Notes under the pieces: generated by a model
Database searches by the model: none
Told to the model about the DNA's origin: nothing
The model's input: the letters and a program-made list of their open reading frames with translations, nothing else
Made by a program: the position numbers and the translations under genes
Source of the DNA: Arthrobacter alpinus
Lineage (GTDB): Bacteria; Actinomycetota; Actinomycetes; Actinomycetales; Micrococcaceae
Length of the DNA stretch: 64,000 bases
Assembly: GCF_001294625.1 (NCBI RefSeq)
Contig: NZ_CP012677.1
Coordinates: 3,658,001 to 3,722,000, forward strand
Direction of reading: 5' to 3'
In this document: one piece after another, positions 16,926 to 24,906 of the stretch
Layout: each line of letters starts with the position of its first letter
How positions within the stretch are numbered: position 1 is the stretch's first letter

Positions 16926-17939
16926 ATGGGTGTAAGCATTGTTGATGTGGCGGCACAGGCAAACGTGTCCACTGCCACCGTCTCCCGGGCGCTTCGGGGA
17001 TTGCCGCGAGTCAGCGAGTCCACCCGTGCCAAGGTGCTGGCAACCGCGCAGTCACTGGGGTACGTGGCCTCACCATCGGCAAGTGGCCTTGCCAGCGGGC
17101 GGACCCGAACCGTGGGTGTGCTGGTCCCGTTCCTTGACCGTTGGTACTTTGGGCACGTCATCGAGGGCATGGACCAGGTGCTCCGGGACAACGGATACAA
17201 CCTGCTGCTCTTTAGCCTGGGAGGATACCGGCACGGCAAGATGCGCCGCTTCACCGAGAGCATGGTGCGCAAACAAATCGACGCCCTCGTGGTGCTCACG
17301 CTTGGACTCTCCGCGGAGGAGTTGCGCCAGCTTCACCGCACGGATATCCCGCTCCTGTCCGTGGGTGGACCCGTTGAAGGGTGCAGCGGCGTGTACATTG
17401 ACGACGGTGCCGCAGCAACGGCCGCCGTGGAACATCTGATTGCCCTGGGCCACCGGCGCATCGGATACCTGCGGGCAGGTATCCAGGATGAAAAGAACTT
17501 CGAGGTTCCCGCTTTGCGCACCATCGCATTCGAGACGGCTCTGGCTAAGGCCGGCCTGGAACTGCGTCCCGCATGGTGCATGGTGGGTGACTTCACAGTG
17601 GCAGAAGGGCAGCGGGCCGCCGCCAGGATTTTCGACGCACCCGGGGAACAGCCCACGGCCATTTTTTCCGGTTCGGACGAGATGGCGCTGGGCCTGATCT
17701 TTGAAGCACAGCGGCGCGGCATCCGCATTCCCGCCCAACTCTCCGTGGTGGGCATCGACGACCACGAGTTTTCAGCCTCTGCCGGGCTGACCACAGTTGG
17801 CCAAAAACCGTTGGAACACGGCAAGACAGCAGCCGGAATGCTATTGGCCGAACTTGGTGGAACCCCGCATTCGCTGCGCGAAACTTTGATGCCGTTTGAG
17901 CTGATGGTCAGGGACACGACGGCACCGCCGCCCCGTTGA
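16926..17939 (+). CDS. LacI-family transcriptional regulator
   Basis: A 337-residue repressor. The N-terminal helix-turn-helix is SIVDVAAQANVSTATVSRAL, followed by the hinge VASPSASGLASGRTRTVGV. The periplasmic-binding-like effector domain contains GHRRIGYLRAG and SVVGIDDHEFSASAGLTTV. It lies at the end of the sugar-importer operon with its own ribosome site (GGGAGAG). The near-consensus LacI operator at 13084-13097 is its likely target. The inducer is presumably the transported sugar or a derivative. Confidence 0.9.
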   Translation: MGVSIVDVAAQANVSTATVSRALRGLPRVSESTRAKVLATAQSLGYVASPSASGLASGRTRTVGVLVPFLDRWYFGHVIEGMDQVLRDNGYNLLLFSLGGYRHGKMRRFTESMVRKQIDALVVLTLGLSAEELRQLHRTDIPLLSVGGPVEGCSGVYIDDGAAATAAVEHLIALGHRRIGYLRAGIQDEKNFEVPALRTIAFETALAKAGLELRPAWCMVGDFTVAEGQRAAARIFDAPGEQPTAIFSGSDEMALGLIFEAQRRGIRIPAQLSVVGIDDHEFSASAGLTTVGQKPLEHGKTAAGMLLAELGGTPHSLRETLMPFELMVRDTTAPPPR

Positions 17940-17958
17940 GCTAGGGAGGACGTGGGGC

Positions 17959-18801
17959 CTAGTTGGCCCTGGCCAGTGATCTGACGGGGGTCCACCGCCT
18001 GGCCAGCCTCTGGTAAGCCGCGGCGGCGCCCGTCAGGTCACCGTCGGCCAGGCATTGCAAGCCGGCGTGGACGTCGGCCGGTGACTCATCCGGGTGCACC
18101 CGGTTGGCCACGGGTCCGTAGTCAAGCTCCACCACGCCTGCGTCACTGAAGCCATCCAACCAACCGTGCAGTTCGTCAAGCTCCTCAAACAAGTCCAGCT
18201 CGGGTGCCATTTCGGCCAACATTTTCAAGGTTCGCCCGGCGCGCCCCACGGCAACGGGAACGGGAACCTGGATCCGCACCGTCAGCACCCTGCCATTGGC
18301 TTCGATAACTTCCATGCGGTCGTTGGCGTACACGAGCGTGAACCAGCTAAAGGGGATGCCCCACGTGGAGGTGCGGGTTTGCAAGGCAGTGCCCTGGCCG
18401 GAGGCGGCCGCCAATCGTTCCAGGTTGCGGTCCCATTCGACGTCGGGAACCACAAGTTTCGCCAGCTGGGCCATCGGCCCCGACAGCAACTCAGCCGTGG
18501 CGGCCAGCGATCGAGTCACCACCTGGTTGGGGGCGTACAGCAACGGACCGCCGTCGACCATCGAGAAAACCCGCACCCGGTCAACGTTCGTGGTGGGGAC
18601 GGGATTGGCGGTGCTGCGGCTGACACGACCCAATGAATCCGCCAGTTCTTGGGCATCAACACTCACCGGGTTATGTTCGGGGTCCAGGCGGCTTTGCAGG
18701 TAGCGCATTTCCTCTGCGGTGTATGACTCCTGGGGCAAATAGACTCGCAGGCTGGACACAAACGGCAGTTGCACACCCCCTAAATACAACCCGCTGTGCA
18801 T
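17959..18801 (-). CDS. Conserved actinobacterial hypothetical protein
   Basis: A 280-residue protein with no signal peptide, transmembrane segment or catalytic motif that I recognise. It is mixed alpha/beta (LPFVSSLRVYLPQESYTAEE, WDRNLERLAAASGQG, WGIPFSWFTLVYANDRME) and ends with an AAAYQRLARRW helix resembling a single TPR-like hairpin. It sits two bases downstream of the exonuclease gene, so the two are co-transcribed. The arrangement is reminiscent of conserved uncharacterised proteins in Micrococcaceae, but no function can be given. Confidence 0.7.
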   Translation of the reverse strand: MHSGLYLGGVQLPFVSSLRVYLPQESYTAEEMRYLQSRLDPEHNPVSVDAQELADSLGRVSRSTANPVPTTNVDRVRVFSMVDGGPLLYAPNQVVTRSLAATAELLSGPMAQLAKLVVPDVEWDRNLERLAAASGQGTALQTRTSTWGIPFSWFTLVYANDRMEVIEANGRVLTVRIQVPVPVAVGRAGRTLKMLAEMAPELDLFEELDELHGWLDGFSDAGVVELDYGPVANRVHPDESPADVHAGLQCLADGDLTGAAAAYQRLARRWTPVRSLARAN

Positions 18802-18803
18802 GG

Positions 18804-19607
18804 TCAGTCCAGCTCCACGATCACCGGGGCGTGGTCCGAGGCGCCCTTGCCCTTGCGTTCCTCACGGTCAATCTGCGCGCCGGAGACGCGTGCAGCAAGT
18901 GCCGGCGACGCGAGTGTAAAGTCGATCCGCATGCCCTCCTTCTTGGGGAAACGCAACTGCGTATAGTCCCAGTAGGTGTATACTCCAGGGCCCGGCAGTA
19001 AAGGACGAACGACGTCGGCGAAACCTGCCGCTTCGAAGGCGGCAAACGCTGCGCGCTCGGGCCCGCTGACGTGGGTGAGACCGTTCTCGAGAAAAAAGTC
19101 GATGTCCCAGACGTCGTCGTCCTGCGGGGCGATGTTCCAGTCACCCATCAGCGCTATCTGGGCGTTGGGATCCTGCGCAAGCCAGCTGCTTGCCTGATTC
19201 TTGAGCTCGTCGAGCCACTGCAACTTGTAGGGCATGTGTTCGTCGTCCAAGGCGCGGCCGTTGGGCACGTACAGGCTCCAAATGCGCACACCGTTGCAGG
19301 TGGCTCCAATGGCGCGCGCTTCCTGGACCGGGTCTTTGCCGCCCTTGCCAAACGCGGGTTGGCCGGCGAAAGTTCGCTCCACGTCCTCCAGGCCAACGCG
19401 GGAGGCGATGGCGACGCCATTCCACTGGCTGAAACCAAAGTGCGCCACCTCGTAGCCGTTGTTTTCAAACAGCTCCCACGGAAAGTTCTCGTCCTTGCAC
19501 TTGGTTTCTTGGATGGCCAGCACATCCGCGTCGGTGCGGCGCAGCCAGTCCTCCACACGGTCAGCACGGGCACGCAGCGAGTTCACATTCCAGGTAGCAA
19601 TCTTCAC
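18804..19607 (-). CDS. xth: Exodeoxyribonuclease III
   Basis: A 267-residue AP endonuclease/3'-exonuclease of the ExoIII/EEP fold acting in base-excision repair. All family motifs are present: MKIATWNVNSLRARADR at the N-terminus, AIQETKCKD with catalytic Glu34, a GDWNIAP motif in the middle, and the C-terminal catalytic SDHAPV. The length is normal. The ATG at 19607 begins the conserved sequence directly. Confidence 0.95.
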   Translation of the reverse strand: MKIATWNVNSLRARADRVEDWLRRTDADVLAIQETKCKDENFPWELFENNGYEVAHFGFSQWNGVAIASRVGLEDVERTFAGQPAFGKGGKDPVQEARAIGATCNGVRIWSLYVPNGRALDDEHMPYKLQWLDELKNQASSWLAQDPNAQIALMGDWNIAPQDDDVWDIDFFLENGLTHVSGPERAAFAAFEAAGFADVVRPLLPGPGVYTYWDYTQLRFPKKEGMRIDFTLASPALAARVSGAQIDREERKGKGASDHAPVIVELD

Positions 19608-20146
19608 CAGTCCAAGCTATCAAGTTAACCCGGCGATGGCCCGGATTGGCTTTCTTCTTGGGCCCGACGGCGCATCCGGGGTTCGTGGGACGGCGGCACA
19701 ATGGTGGGCCAACACACATGCTTTGGCACTCCGCGGCACAATTAAGTTGCCTAAGGTTACAATGCCATAACGCCTCCCTGAGACCGCCATGGTAGGCAGG
19801 TGGCGGGCCGAGAGCAGTCTTTGGGGTGCCGAAATGACGACAATTACGCTGGTAGCGAAAGTGTCTTTGTTAGCGTTGGGGTGAACCAGTACACCGACAA
19901 GCCTGCGGGCAACTGAGTCAAACGTTTACAACGGTCTCCTCATCGGAGGCCTGCGAATGCCTGACCCAGCCAGACACAGGCCGTCCAACTGGCGGTTGGG
20001 ATAGCTTCCCGTTGTTCGTCCATCAGGACGGAACCGTCTTTCCTTGCTGCTCCGGCCGGAGCGTGCGGGGAAGCGAAGAGTTTGACGCGTAACAACGCCT
20101 GCAGCACGAGATCACTAATTGCGGCGCAGAAACTTGCGAAGACCAT
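19608..20146. other. Long intergenic region upstream of the betaine importer
   Basis: These 539 bp lie between the exonuclease start and the proV-like gene. No open frame here resembles a protein family. A short G/C stem (GGTCTCC with GGAGGCC near 19943-19961) and several weak hairpins are visible. It may be a long 5' leader for the osmoprotectant operon, but I cannot match it to a known riboswitch consensus. Confidence 0.4.
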
Positions 20147-21529
20147 GTGAACGTCCATGCCTTCGTGGCGGAGCGCTGCGTAGATGGGTACTACGTGTCC
20201 GAAGCACCACACAATGCAAGCAAACAAGAATCAAGCACTCAGGACGGCACCGGGACGGACATCGCCCTCAGCGCGCACAATGTCTACAAAGTTTTCGGCA
20301 AACGACCTGCCGAAGTCATCAAACGACTCAAGGCGGGCAAGACGCGTGAGGACCTCTCAGCGCTGGGCACCGCTGCCGTCATCGACGCCAGTTTTGATGT
20401 CAAAAAGGGCGAAATTTTCGTGGTCATGGGACTTTCCGGCTCCGGAAAATCCACCCTGATCCGCACGCTCAACGGACTGTGGGCACCCTCGGAGGGATCC
20501 GTCGTCGTCGGTGGCACCGATATTTCAAAGATCAGCGATAAGGAATTGCGCCGCGTCCGCCAGGAGAAAATCTCCATGGTGTTCCAGCACTTTGCCCTCA
20601 TGCCGCACCGCACCGTGGCTGAAAATGCTGCGTACGCACTGGAGGTTCAGGGTGTGGCCAAAGCTGAACGCCTGGCCCGTGCCGAAAAGATTCTCGCCCT
20701 CGTGGGCCTTGAAGGCTGGGGTGCCAAGTACCCCGGCGAGCTCTCCGGCGGCATGCAGCAGCGCGTGGGTCTGGCCCGTGCACTGTGCGCCGAGACTGAC
20801 ATCTTGCTGATGGATGAGGCGTTCTCCGCGCTGGATCCGTTGATCCGCCGCGAAATGCAGGAACAGCTGGTGCTGCTGCAATCCGAGCTGGAAAAGACCA
20901 TCATCTTCATCACCCACGACCTCAATGAGGCCATGTTCCTGGGCGATCGGATCGCGGTCATGCGTGACGGGGAGATCGTGCAGATCGGCACTCCGGATGA
21001 GATCCTCACCAGCCCGGCCAACGACTATGTTGCCCAGTTCGTCCAGGATGTGGACAGGACCCGTGTGCTCACCGCCGGCGGCGTCATGGAACCTGCGCTG
21101 GCCGTGGTCAACCTCTCCGGCGGGCCCCGCAACGCCTTGCGCACCATGCGCGATTTGCAGGTGTCGGCCGCGTTCGTCGTCGACCGGCGCCGCAACTACC
21201 TGGGCACCGTCCGTGACCGTGACGTCATGAAGCAGGTCGAGGCGCACAGCTCCGACCTGAACTCCGTGATCCGTAACGGCATTGAGCCCGTCAGCCCCGA
21301 CACTTCGCTGAATGACGTTTTTGGCCGGGCCGTTGAGAGTCCCATCCCCCTGCCCGTCGTGGACGACGACGGCCGCCTCGTGGGGGCCCTGCCGAGAGTC
21401 ACGCTCCTGGCCGCACTGGGCAACGTACCCTCAACCACGGGGGAGTTCCCCGCGGTTGACGTGGCTGTGGCGCCCATCCCTGAACAAGATGTCACCGCCG
21501 CGCTGGCGCTGACCGAAGGAGATGCATAG
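20147..21529 (+). CDS. proV: Glycine betaine/proline ABC transporter ATPase
   Basis: A 460-residue ATPase of the ProV/OpuAA type. Walker A is GLSGSGKST, the signature is LSGGMQQRVGLARAL, and Walker B is ILLMDEAFSALDP. The family-specific N-terminal extension (VYKVFGKRPAEVIKRL) and a C-terminal pair of CBS motifs from about residue 300 (LQVSAAFVVDRRRNYLGTV, IPLPVVDDDGRLVGALP) are present; in ProV/OpuA these sense ionic strength. The GTG start at 20147 is uncertain: no strong ribosome site is seen and an in-frame GTG at 20195 is possible. It overlaps the permease gene by one base. Confidence 0.9.
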   Translation: MNVHAFVAERCVDGYYVSEAPHNASKQESSTQDGTGTDIALSAHNVYKVFGKRPAEVIKRLKAGKTREDLSALGTAAVIDASFDVKKGEIFVVMGLSGSGKSTLIRTLNGLWAPSEGSVVVGGTDISKISDKELRRVRQEKISMVFQHFALMPHRTVAENAAYALEVQGVAKAERLARAEKILALVGLEGWGAKYPGELSGGMQQRVGLARALCAETDILLMDEAFSALDPLIRREMQEQLVLLQSELEKTIIFITHDLNEAMFLGDRIAVMRDGEIVQIGTPDEILTSPANDYVAQFVQDVDRTRVLTAGGVMEPALAVVNLSGGPRNALRTMRDLQVSAAFVVDRRRNYLGTVRDRDVMKQVEAHSSDLNSVIRNGIEPVSPDTSLNDVFGRAVESPIPLPVVDDDGRLVGALPRVTLLAALGNVPSTTGEFPAVDVAVAPIPEQDVTAALALTEGDA

Positions 21530-22383
21530 TGGAACCGAATTTTAGGCTCCCTCTGGGCGAATGGGTCGAAGTCGGCCTTGACTGGCTGATCACCACCCTG
21601 GACAGTGTTTTCGTGTTCATCCGGGCGTTCTTTGTGGGCGCCTACGACGGCCTTGACTGGCTGCTGACGGCACCGCCGTACTGGGTCATCATCGTGGTCT
21701 TTGCAGCCATTGCCTGGTGGGCGAGCAGCTGGAAGATGGGCGTTGGCACAGCGGTGGGTTTCGCGGTCATTGCCGGCGTCAACCAGTGGGAAAATGCCAT
21801 GCACTCATTTGCGCTGGTGGTGATTGCCACGGTTGTGGCCTTGATTATCAGCATCCCGCTGGGAATCTGGGCGGCCAGCTCGAACCGGGCATCGTCCGTC
21901 ATCAAGCCCATTCTGGACTTCCTGCAGACCATGCCGGCCATGGTGTATCTGATCCCGGCGCTGGCCATGTTCCGTGTGGGCGTGGTGCCGGGCATCATTG
22001 CCACCATCATCTTTGCCATGGCTCCGGGCGTCCGTTTCACCGAACTGGGCATCCGCGGCGTTGACAAGGAAGTGGTTGAGGCGGGGCACGCCTTCGGTTC
22101 CAGCCCCGCCCGCATCCTCTACCAAATCCAGCTTCCGCTGGCCCGGCCCACCATTATGGCCGGTGTTAACCAGGTCATCATGCTCTCTCTGTCCATGGTC
22201 GTCATCGCCGGCATGGTTGGGGCACCGGGACTCGGTGGGGAGATTGTTTTGGCGCTGAGTCGCATTGATGCCGGGCTAGGTTTTGAAGCCGGCATCGCCG
22301 TCGTCGTCTTGGCGGTCTTCCTAGACCGTGTGACGGCCAGCTTTGGTACCAATTCCACCAGCAGGGTTGGCAAGAACAGCTAA
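21529..22383 (+). CDS. proW: Glycine betaine/proline ABC transporter permease
   Basis: A 284-residue membrane subunit with about seven hydrophobic segments. The coupling-helix region is EVVEAGHAFGSSPARILYQIQLPLA and the ProW-typical ending MAGVNQVIMLSLSMVVIAGMVGAPGLGGEI is clear. The GTG start overlaps the TAG stop of the ATPase gene. It works with the adjacent ATPase and binding protein to import osmoprotectants. Confidence 0.92.
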   Translation: MEPNFRLPLGEWVEVGLDWLITTLDSVFVFIRAFFVGAYDGLDWLLTAPPYWVIIVVFAAIAWWASSWKMGVGTAVGFAVIAGVNQWENAMHSFALVVIATVVALIISIPLGIWAASSNRASSVIKPILDFLQTMPAMVYLIPALAMFRVGVVPGIIATIIFAMAPGVRFTELGIRGVDKEVVEAGHAFGSSPARILYQIQLPLARPTIMAGVNQVIMLSLSMVVIAGMVGAPGLGGEIVLALSRIDAGLGFEAGIAVVVLAVFLDRVTASFGTNSTSRVGKNS

Positions 22384-22472
22384 GCGGCCCAAGGTAACCG
22401 GAACGAACGAAAAGTTTTACAAACCAATCGCGGCGGCCATGAATTCTGGGCTGCCAATGAAAGGAATGAATC

Positions 22473-23363
22473 ATGAAGAAGAATTTTATGGGATTTGCTG
22501 CCATTGCAGCAACGCTGGCCCTGGGCTTGAGCGCCTGCGGCGGCTCCGGAAACGCGGCCACTGTGGAGAACGGTGACAAGAAGGACGTCACCATTGCCGT
22601 GTTCAACGGCTGGGATGAGGGCATTGCCGCATCCGAGCTGTGGAAGGTGATTTTGGATGAGAAGGGCTACGACGTCGAGCTTCAAAACGCCGACGTGGCC
22701 CCCGTATTCTCGGGCCTGTCCACGGGTGACTACGACTTCACGCTGGACACCTGGCTGCCGGTAACGCACAAGACCATGATGGACCAGTACGGTGACAAGA
22801 TCGCCGAACTGGGACAGTGGAACTCTGAAGCATCACTGACCATTGCCGTCAACGAAGATGCCCCCATTGATTCACTTGACGAACTGGCTGCAAATGCCGA
22901 CAAGTTCTCCAACAAAATCATCGGCATTGAGCCCGGTGCCGGCCTGACGGAAGCCACCACCAATCAGGTCATCCCCGGCTACGGCCTGGAGAAGATGGAC
23001 TACGTCACCTCATCCACGCCGGCCATGCTCTCCGAGCTGAAGACGGCCACCACCAAGGGTGAGAACATTGTTGTCACCCTGTGGCGTCCGCACTGGGCTT
23101 ATGACGCGTTCCCCATCAAGGACCTGAAAGACCCGAAGGGCGCCTTGGGCAAGGCTGAAGGCATCTACGGCTACTCACGTCTTGCCTTCGACACCGACTA
23201 CCCCGTGCTTGATGGCTGGTTGAAGGACTTCAAGATGGAGTCCAACAAGCTGTACTCACTGGAAAACGCCATGTTTGGCGGCGACAAGGTCGACGATTAC
23301 ACCGACGTTGTGAAGAAGTGGATCGGCGAGAACCAGGAATACGTGGACTCCCTGACCAAGTAG
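22473..23363 (+). CDS. proX: Glycine betaine-binding lipoprotein
   Basis: A 296-residue OpuAC/ProX-type binding protein. The signal peptide ends in lipobox GLSAC with Cys22 lipidated. The mature domain has the quaternary-ammonium binder features IAVFNGWDEGIAASELWKV and DFTLDTWLPVTH, with tryptophans (TLWRPHWAY) that normally form the aromatic cage around the trimethylammonium group. AAAGGAATG precedes the ATG. It is the last gene of the operon; its terminator has been split by an IS element. Confidence 0.92.
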   Translation: MKKNFMGFAAIAATLALGLSACGGSGNAATVENGDKKDVTIAVFNGWDEGIAASELWKVILDEKGYDVELQNADVAPVFSGLSTGDYDFTLDTWLPVTHKTMMDQYGDKIAELGQWNSEASLTIAVNEDAPIDSLDELAANADKFSNKIIGIEPGAGLTEATTNQVIPGYGLEKMDYVTSSTPAMLSELKTATTKGENIVVTLWRPHWAYDAFPIKDLKDPKGALGKAEGIYGYSRLAFDTDYPVLDGWLKDFKMESNKLYSLENAMFGGDKVDDYTDVVKKWIGENQEYVDSLTK

Positions 23364-23480
23364 CACCCACACGCTATCGCAGCAATGGATGGTTTTTTGG
23401 AAACGCTCTCGCACCTGGTGTGAACTGCTCCCTGAAAGTTGGACTGAATAATTCAGTACCTTACTTTCGGGGAGTTTTTC

Positions 23481-23972
23481 ATGCGTCCACATAGTTCATT
23501 GACAGCCGAGCAGCGGCTAGCTGCCGTCGATCTGTTTGAGGAAGGGTTTGGGTATCGCGCGGTATCCTCAAAGCTGGGAGTCAGCGCGTCGGCTATTTGC
23601 AAGTTGGAGAGTCGGTTCAAGATCTGGGGTAGAGCAGCATTGGAAATCAAACCAACTAGGCAGGTGTATTCCTTTGAGTTCAAGCTGGCGATTGTTCGCC
23701 AATATCTTGACGGTGAGGGGACGCGGCAGGACCTCGCCCGGATGCATCAACTCAGTTCTCTAGACCTCTTGCGAGCATGGATCCGCGCCTATCGGGACTT
23801 TGGTGAGGAGGGCCTGCGCTCCAAGGCCAAGGGCCGGCCCAAGTCTGTGACTAGGACCCCCTCGGTCGAAGTCAGTGAGTTGGAGAAGCTACGCCGCGAG
23901 AACGAGCGTCTGGCGGCTGAGAACGCCTACCTAAAAAAAGTACGGGCCTTGAGGAACCAACCACGGCGCTGA
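23481..23972 (+). CDS. IS3-family transposase OrfA
   Basis: A 163-residue DNA-binding part of the transposase. It has two helix-turn-helix regions (VDLFEEGFGYRAVSSKLGVS and VRQYLDGEGTRQDLARMHQ) and a C-terminal leucine-zipper-like helix (SELEKLRRENERLAAENAYL). Near its end CTA AAA AAA G contains the heptamer A AAA AAA (23933-23939), where ribosomes can slip -1 into the orfB frame, giving a fused AYLKKSTGLEEP junction. Without slippage it stops at 23972 as a short regulator-like product. Confidence 0.92.
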   Translation: MRPHSSLTAEQRLAAVDLFEEGFGYRAVSSKLGVSASAICKLESRFKIWGRAALEIKPTRQVYSFEFKLAIVRQYLDGEGTRQDLARMHQLSSLDLLRAWIRAYRDFGEEGLRSKAKGRPKSVTRTPSVEVSELEKLRRENERLAAENAYLKKVRALRNQPRR

Positions 23973-23983
23973 AAGTCAGCGCC

Positions 23984-24823
23984 GTGATTGCCCTCAAGGC
24001 ATCCCATTCCCTGCCCCTTTTGCTCCAAGCAGCGGGGTTGCCTCGTTCCACGTTCTTCCACCGCCAAGCGGCCCTGCAGACCCCTGACCGGCACGCTGAG
24101 CTTCGAGCCCAGATCCACGAGGCTTTCATCCAAGCTAAGGGCCGCTACGGCCACCGGCGCATCCACGCGGTCCTGAAGCGCCAAGGCTGGCAGGTCGCAC
24201 GCAAGACCGTGCTGAAGCTGATGCGTGAGGAGAACCTGGTCTGTAAGGTCCGTACCCGAAGCAAATATTCCTCTTACAAGGGCAAGGTCGGCAAGATCGC
24301 CGACAACCTTTTGAAACGAGAATTCGATACCGATGCGCCAAACACCAAATGGGTGACCGACGTGACCGAGTTCAAGATCGCCGAGCGCAAGGTCTACCTC
24401 TCACCGGTGCTAGATCTGTTCGACCGCTCGATCGTTTCCTACTCGGTTTCCGAGTCGCCGACCGTTGCCTTCACCACCGAATCACTCATCGAAGCGATCG
24501 GCACCCTGGCGCCGGGCGAGGCCCCGATGGTGCATTCAGACCAAGGATTTCAGTATCAACACTCCAGCTGGCAGAAGCTCCTCAGCGACGCCAAGATGGC
24601 CCAATCCATGTCGCGCAAGGGCAACTGTTTAGATAACTCGGTGATGGAAAACTTCTTCGGACACCTGAAGGAAGAGATGTTCCATCGCCAAAAATTCACC
24701 GGCATCGACGGGTTCCGCACGGAGCTGGACGACTATATCCACTGGTACAACAATGACCGCATCTCGTTAACGCTGCAGTGCCTGAGTCCGATGGAATATC
24801 GGGCTCAGGCACTGGCCGCGTAG
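23984..24823 (+). CDS. IS3-family transposase OrfB (integrase catalytic domain)
   Basis: A 279-residue rve-type integrase domain. The DDE triad is Asp126 in WVTDVTEF, Asp186 in VHSDQGFQY and Glu222 in DNSVMENFFG, with the standard 35-residue D-E spacing. An N-terminal HTH_21-like region (YGHRRIHAVLKRQGW) is present. The in-frame sequence continues upstream of this ATG to the slippery site at 23933, so the active protein is most probably the OrfAB fusion 23481-24823 made by -1 frameshifting. No internal stop is seen. Confidence 0.92.
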   Translation: MIALKASHSLPLLLQAAGLPRSTFFHRQAALQTPDRHAELRAQIHEAFIQAKGRYGHRRIHAVLKRQGWQVARKTVLKLMREENLVCKVRTRSKYSSYKGKVGKIADNLLKREFDTDAPNTKWVTDVTEFKIAERKVYLSPVLDLFDRSIVSYSVSESPTVAFTTESLIEAIGTLAPGEAPMVHSDQGFQYQHSSWQKLLSDAKMAQSMSRKGNCLDNSVMENFFGHLKEEMFHRQKFTGIDGFRTELDDYIHWYNNDRISLTLQCLSPMEYRAQALAA

Positions 24824-24906
24824 ACTTTTATTTACCGAGTCCAACTTTCGGGGCCCAGTTCAGTGCGAGAGCGTTTCCTTTTTTATGGCCAGTGCTGCGA
24901 GGGCGT

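Larger units (their letters stand above)
23421..24862 (+). mobile_element. IS3-family insertion sequence (IS150-like group), 1442 bp
   Basis: A complete element with terminal inverted repeats: left TGAACTG..CC.GAAAGTTGGACT at 23421-23445 and right its complement at 24838-24862, about 21 of 25 positions matching. It encodes overlapping orfA and orfB joined by a -1 frameshift site. The flanks carry a 3-bp direct repeat GTG (23418-23420 and 24863-24865), the usual IS3-family target duplication. The reading frames are unbroken and the DDE triad is present, so it may still be active. It sits in the loop of the proX terminator. Confidence 0.93.
23399..24884 (+). terminator. proVWX terminator interrupted by an IS element
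   Basis: The left arm GGAAACGCTCTCGCAC is at 23399-23414. The right arm GTGCGAGAGCGTTTCC followed by TTTTTT is at 24863-24884. With the IS and one copy of the GTG duplication removed, this is a perfect 16-bp stem with a 3-base loop and a U-run, placed just after proX and also suitable for the converging acyl-CoA synthetase gene. The arms are now 1.4 kb apart. Confidence 0.9.
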
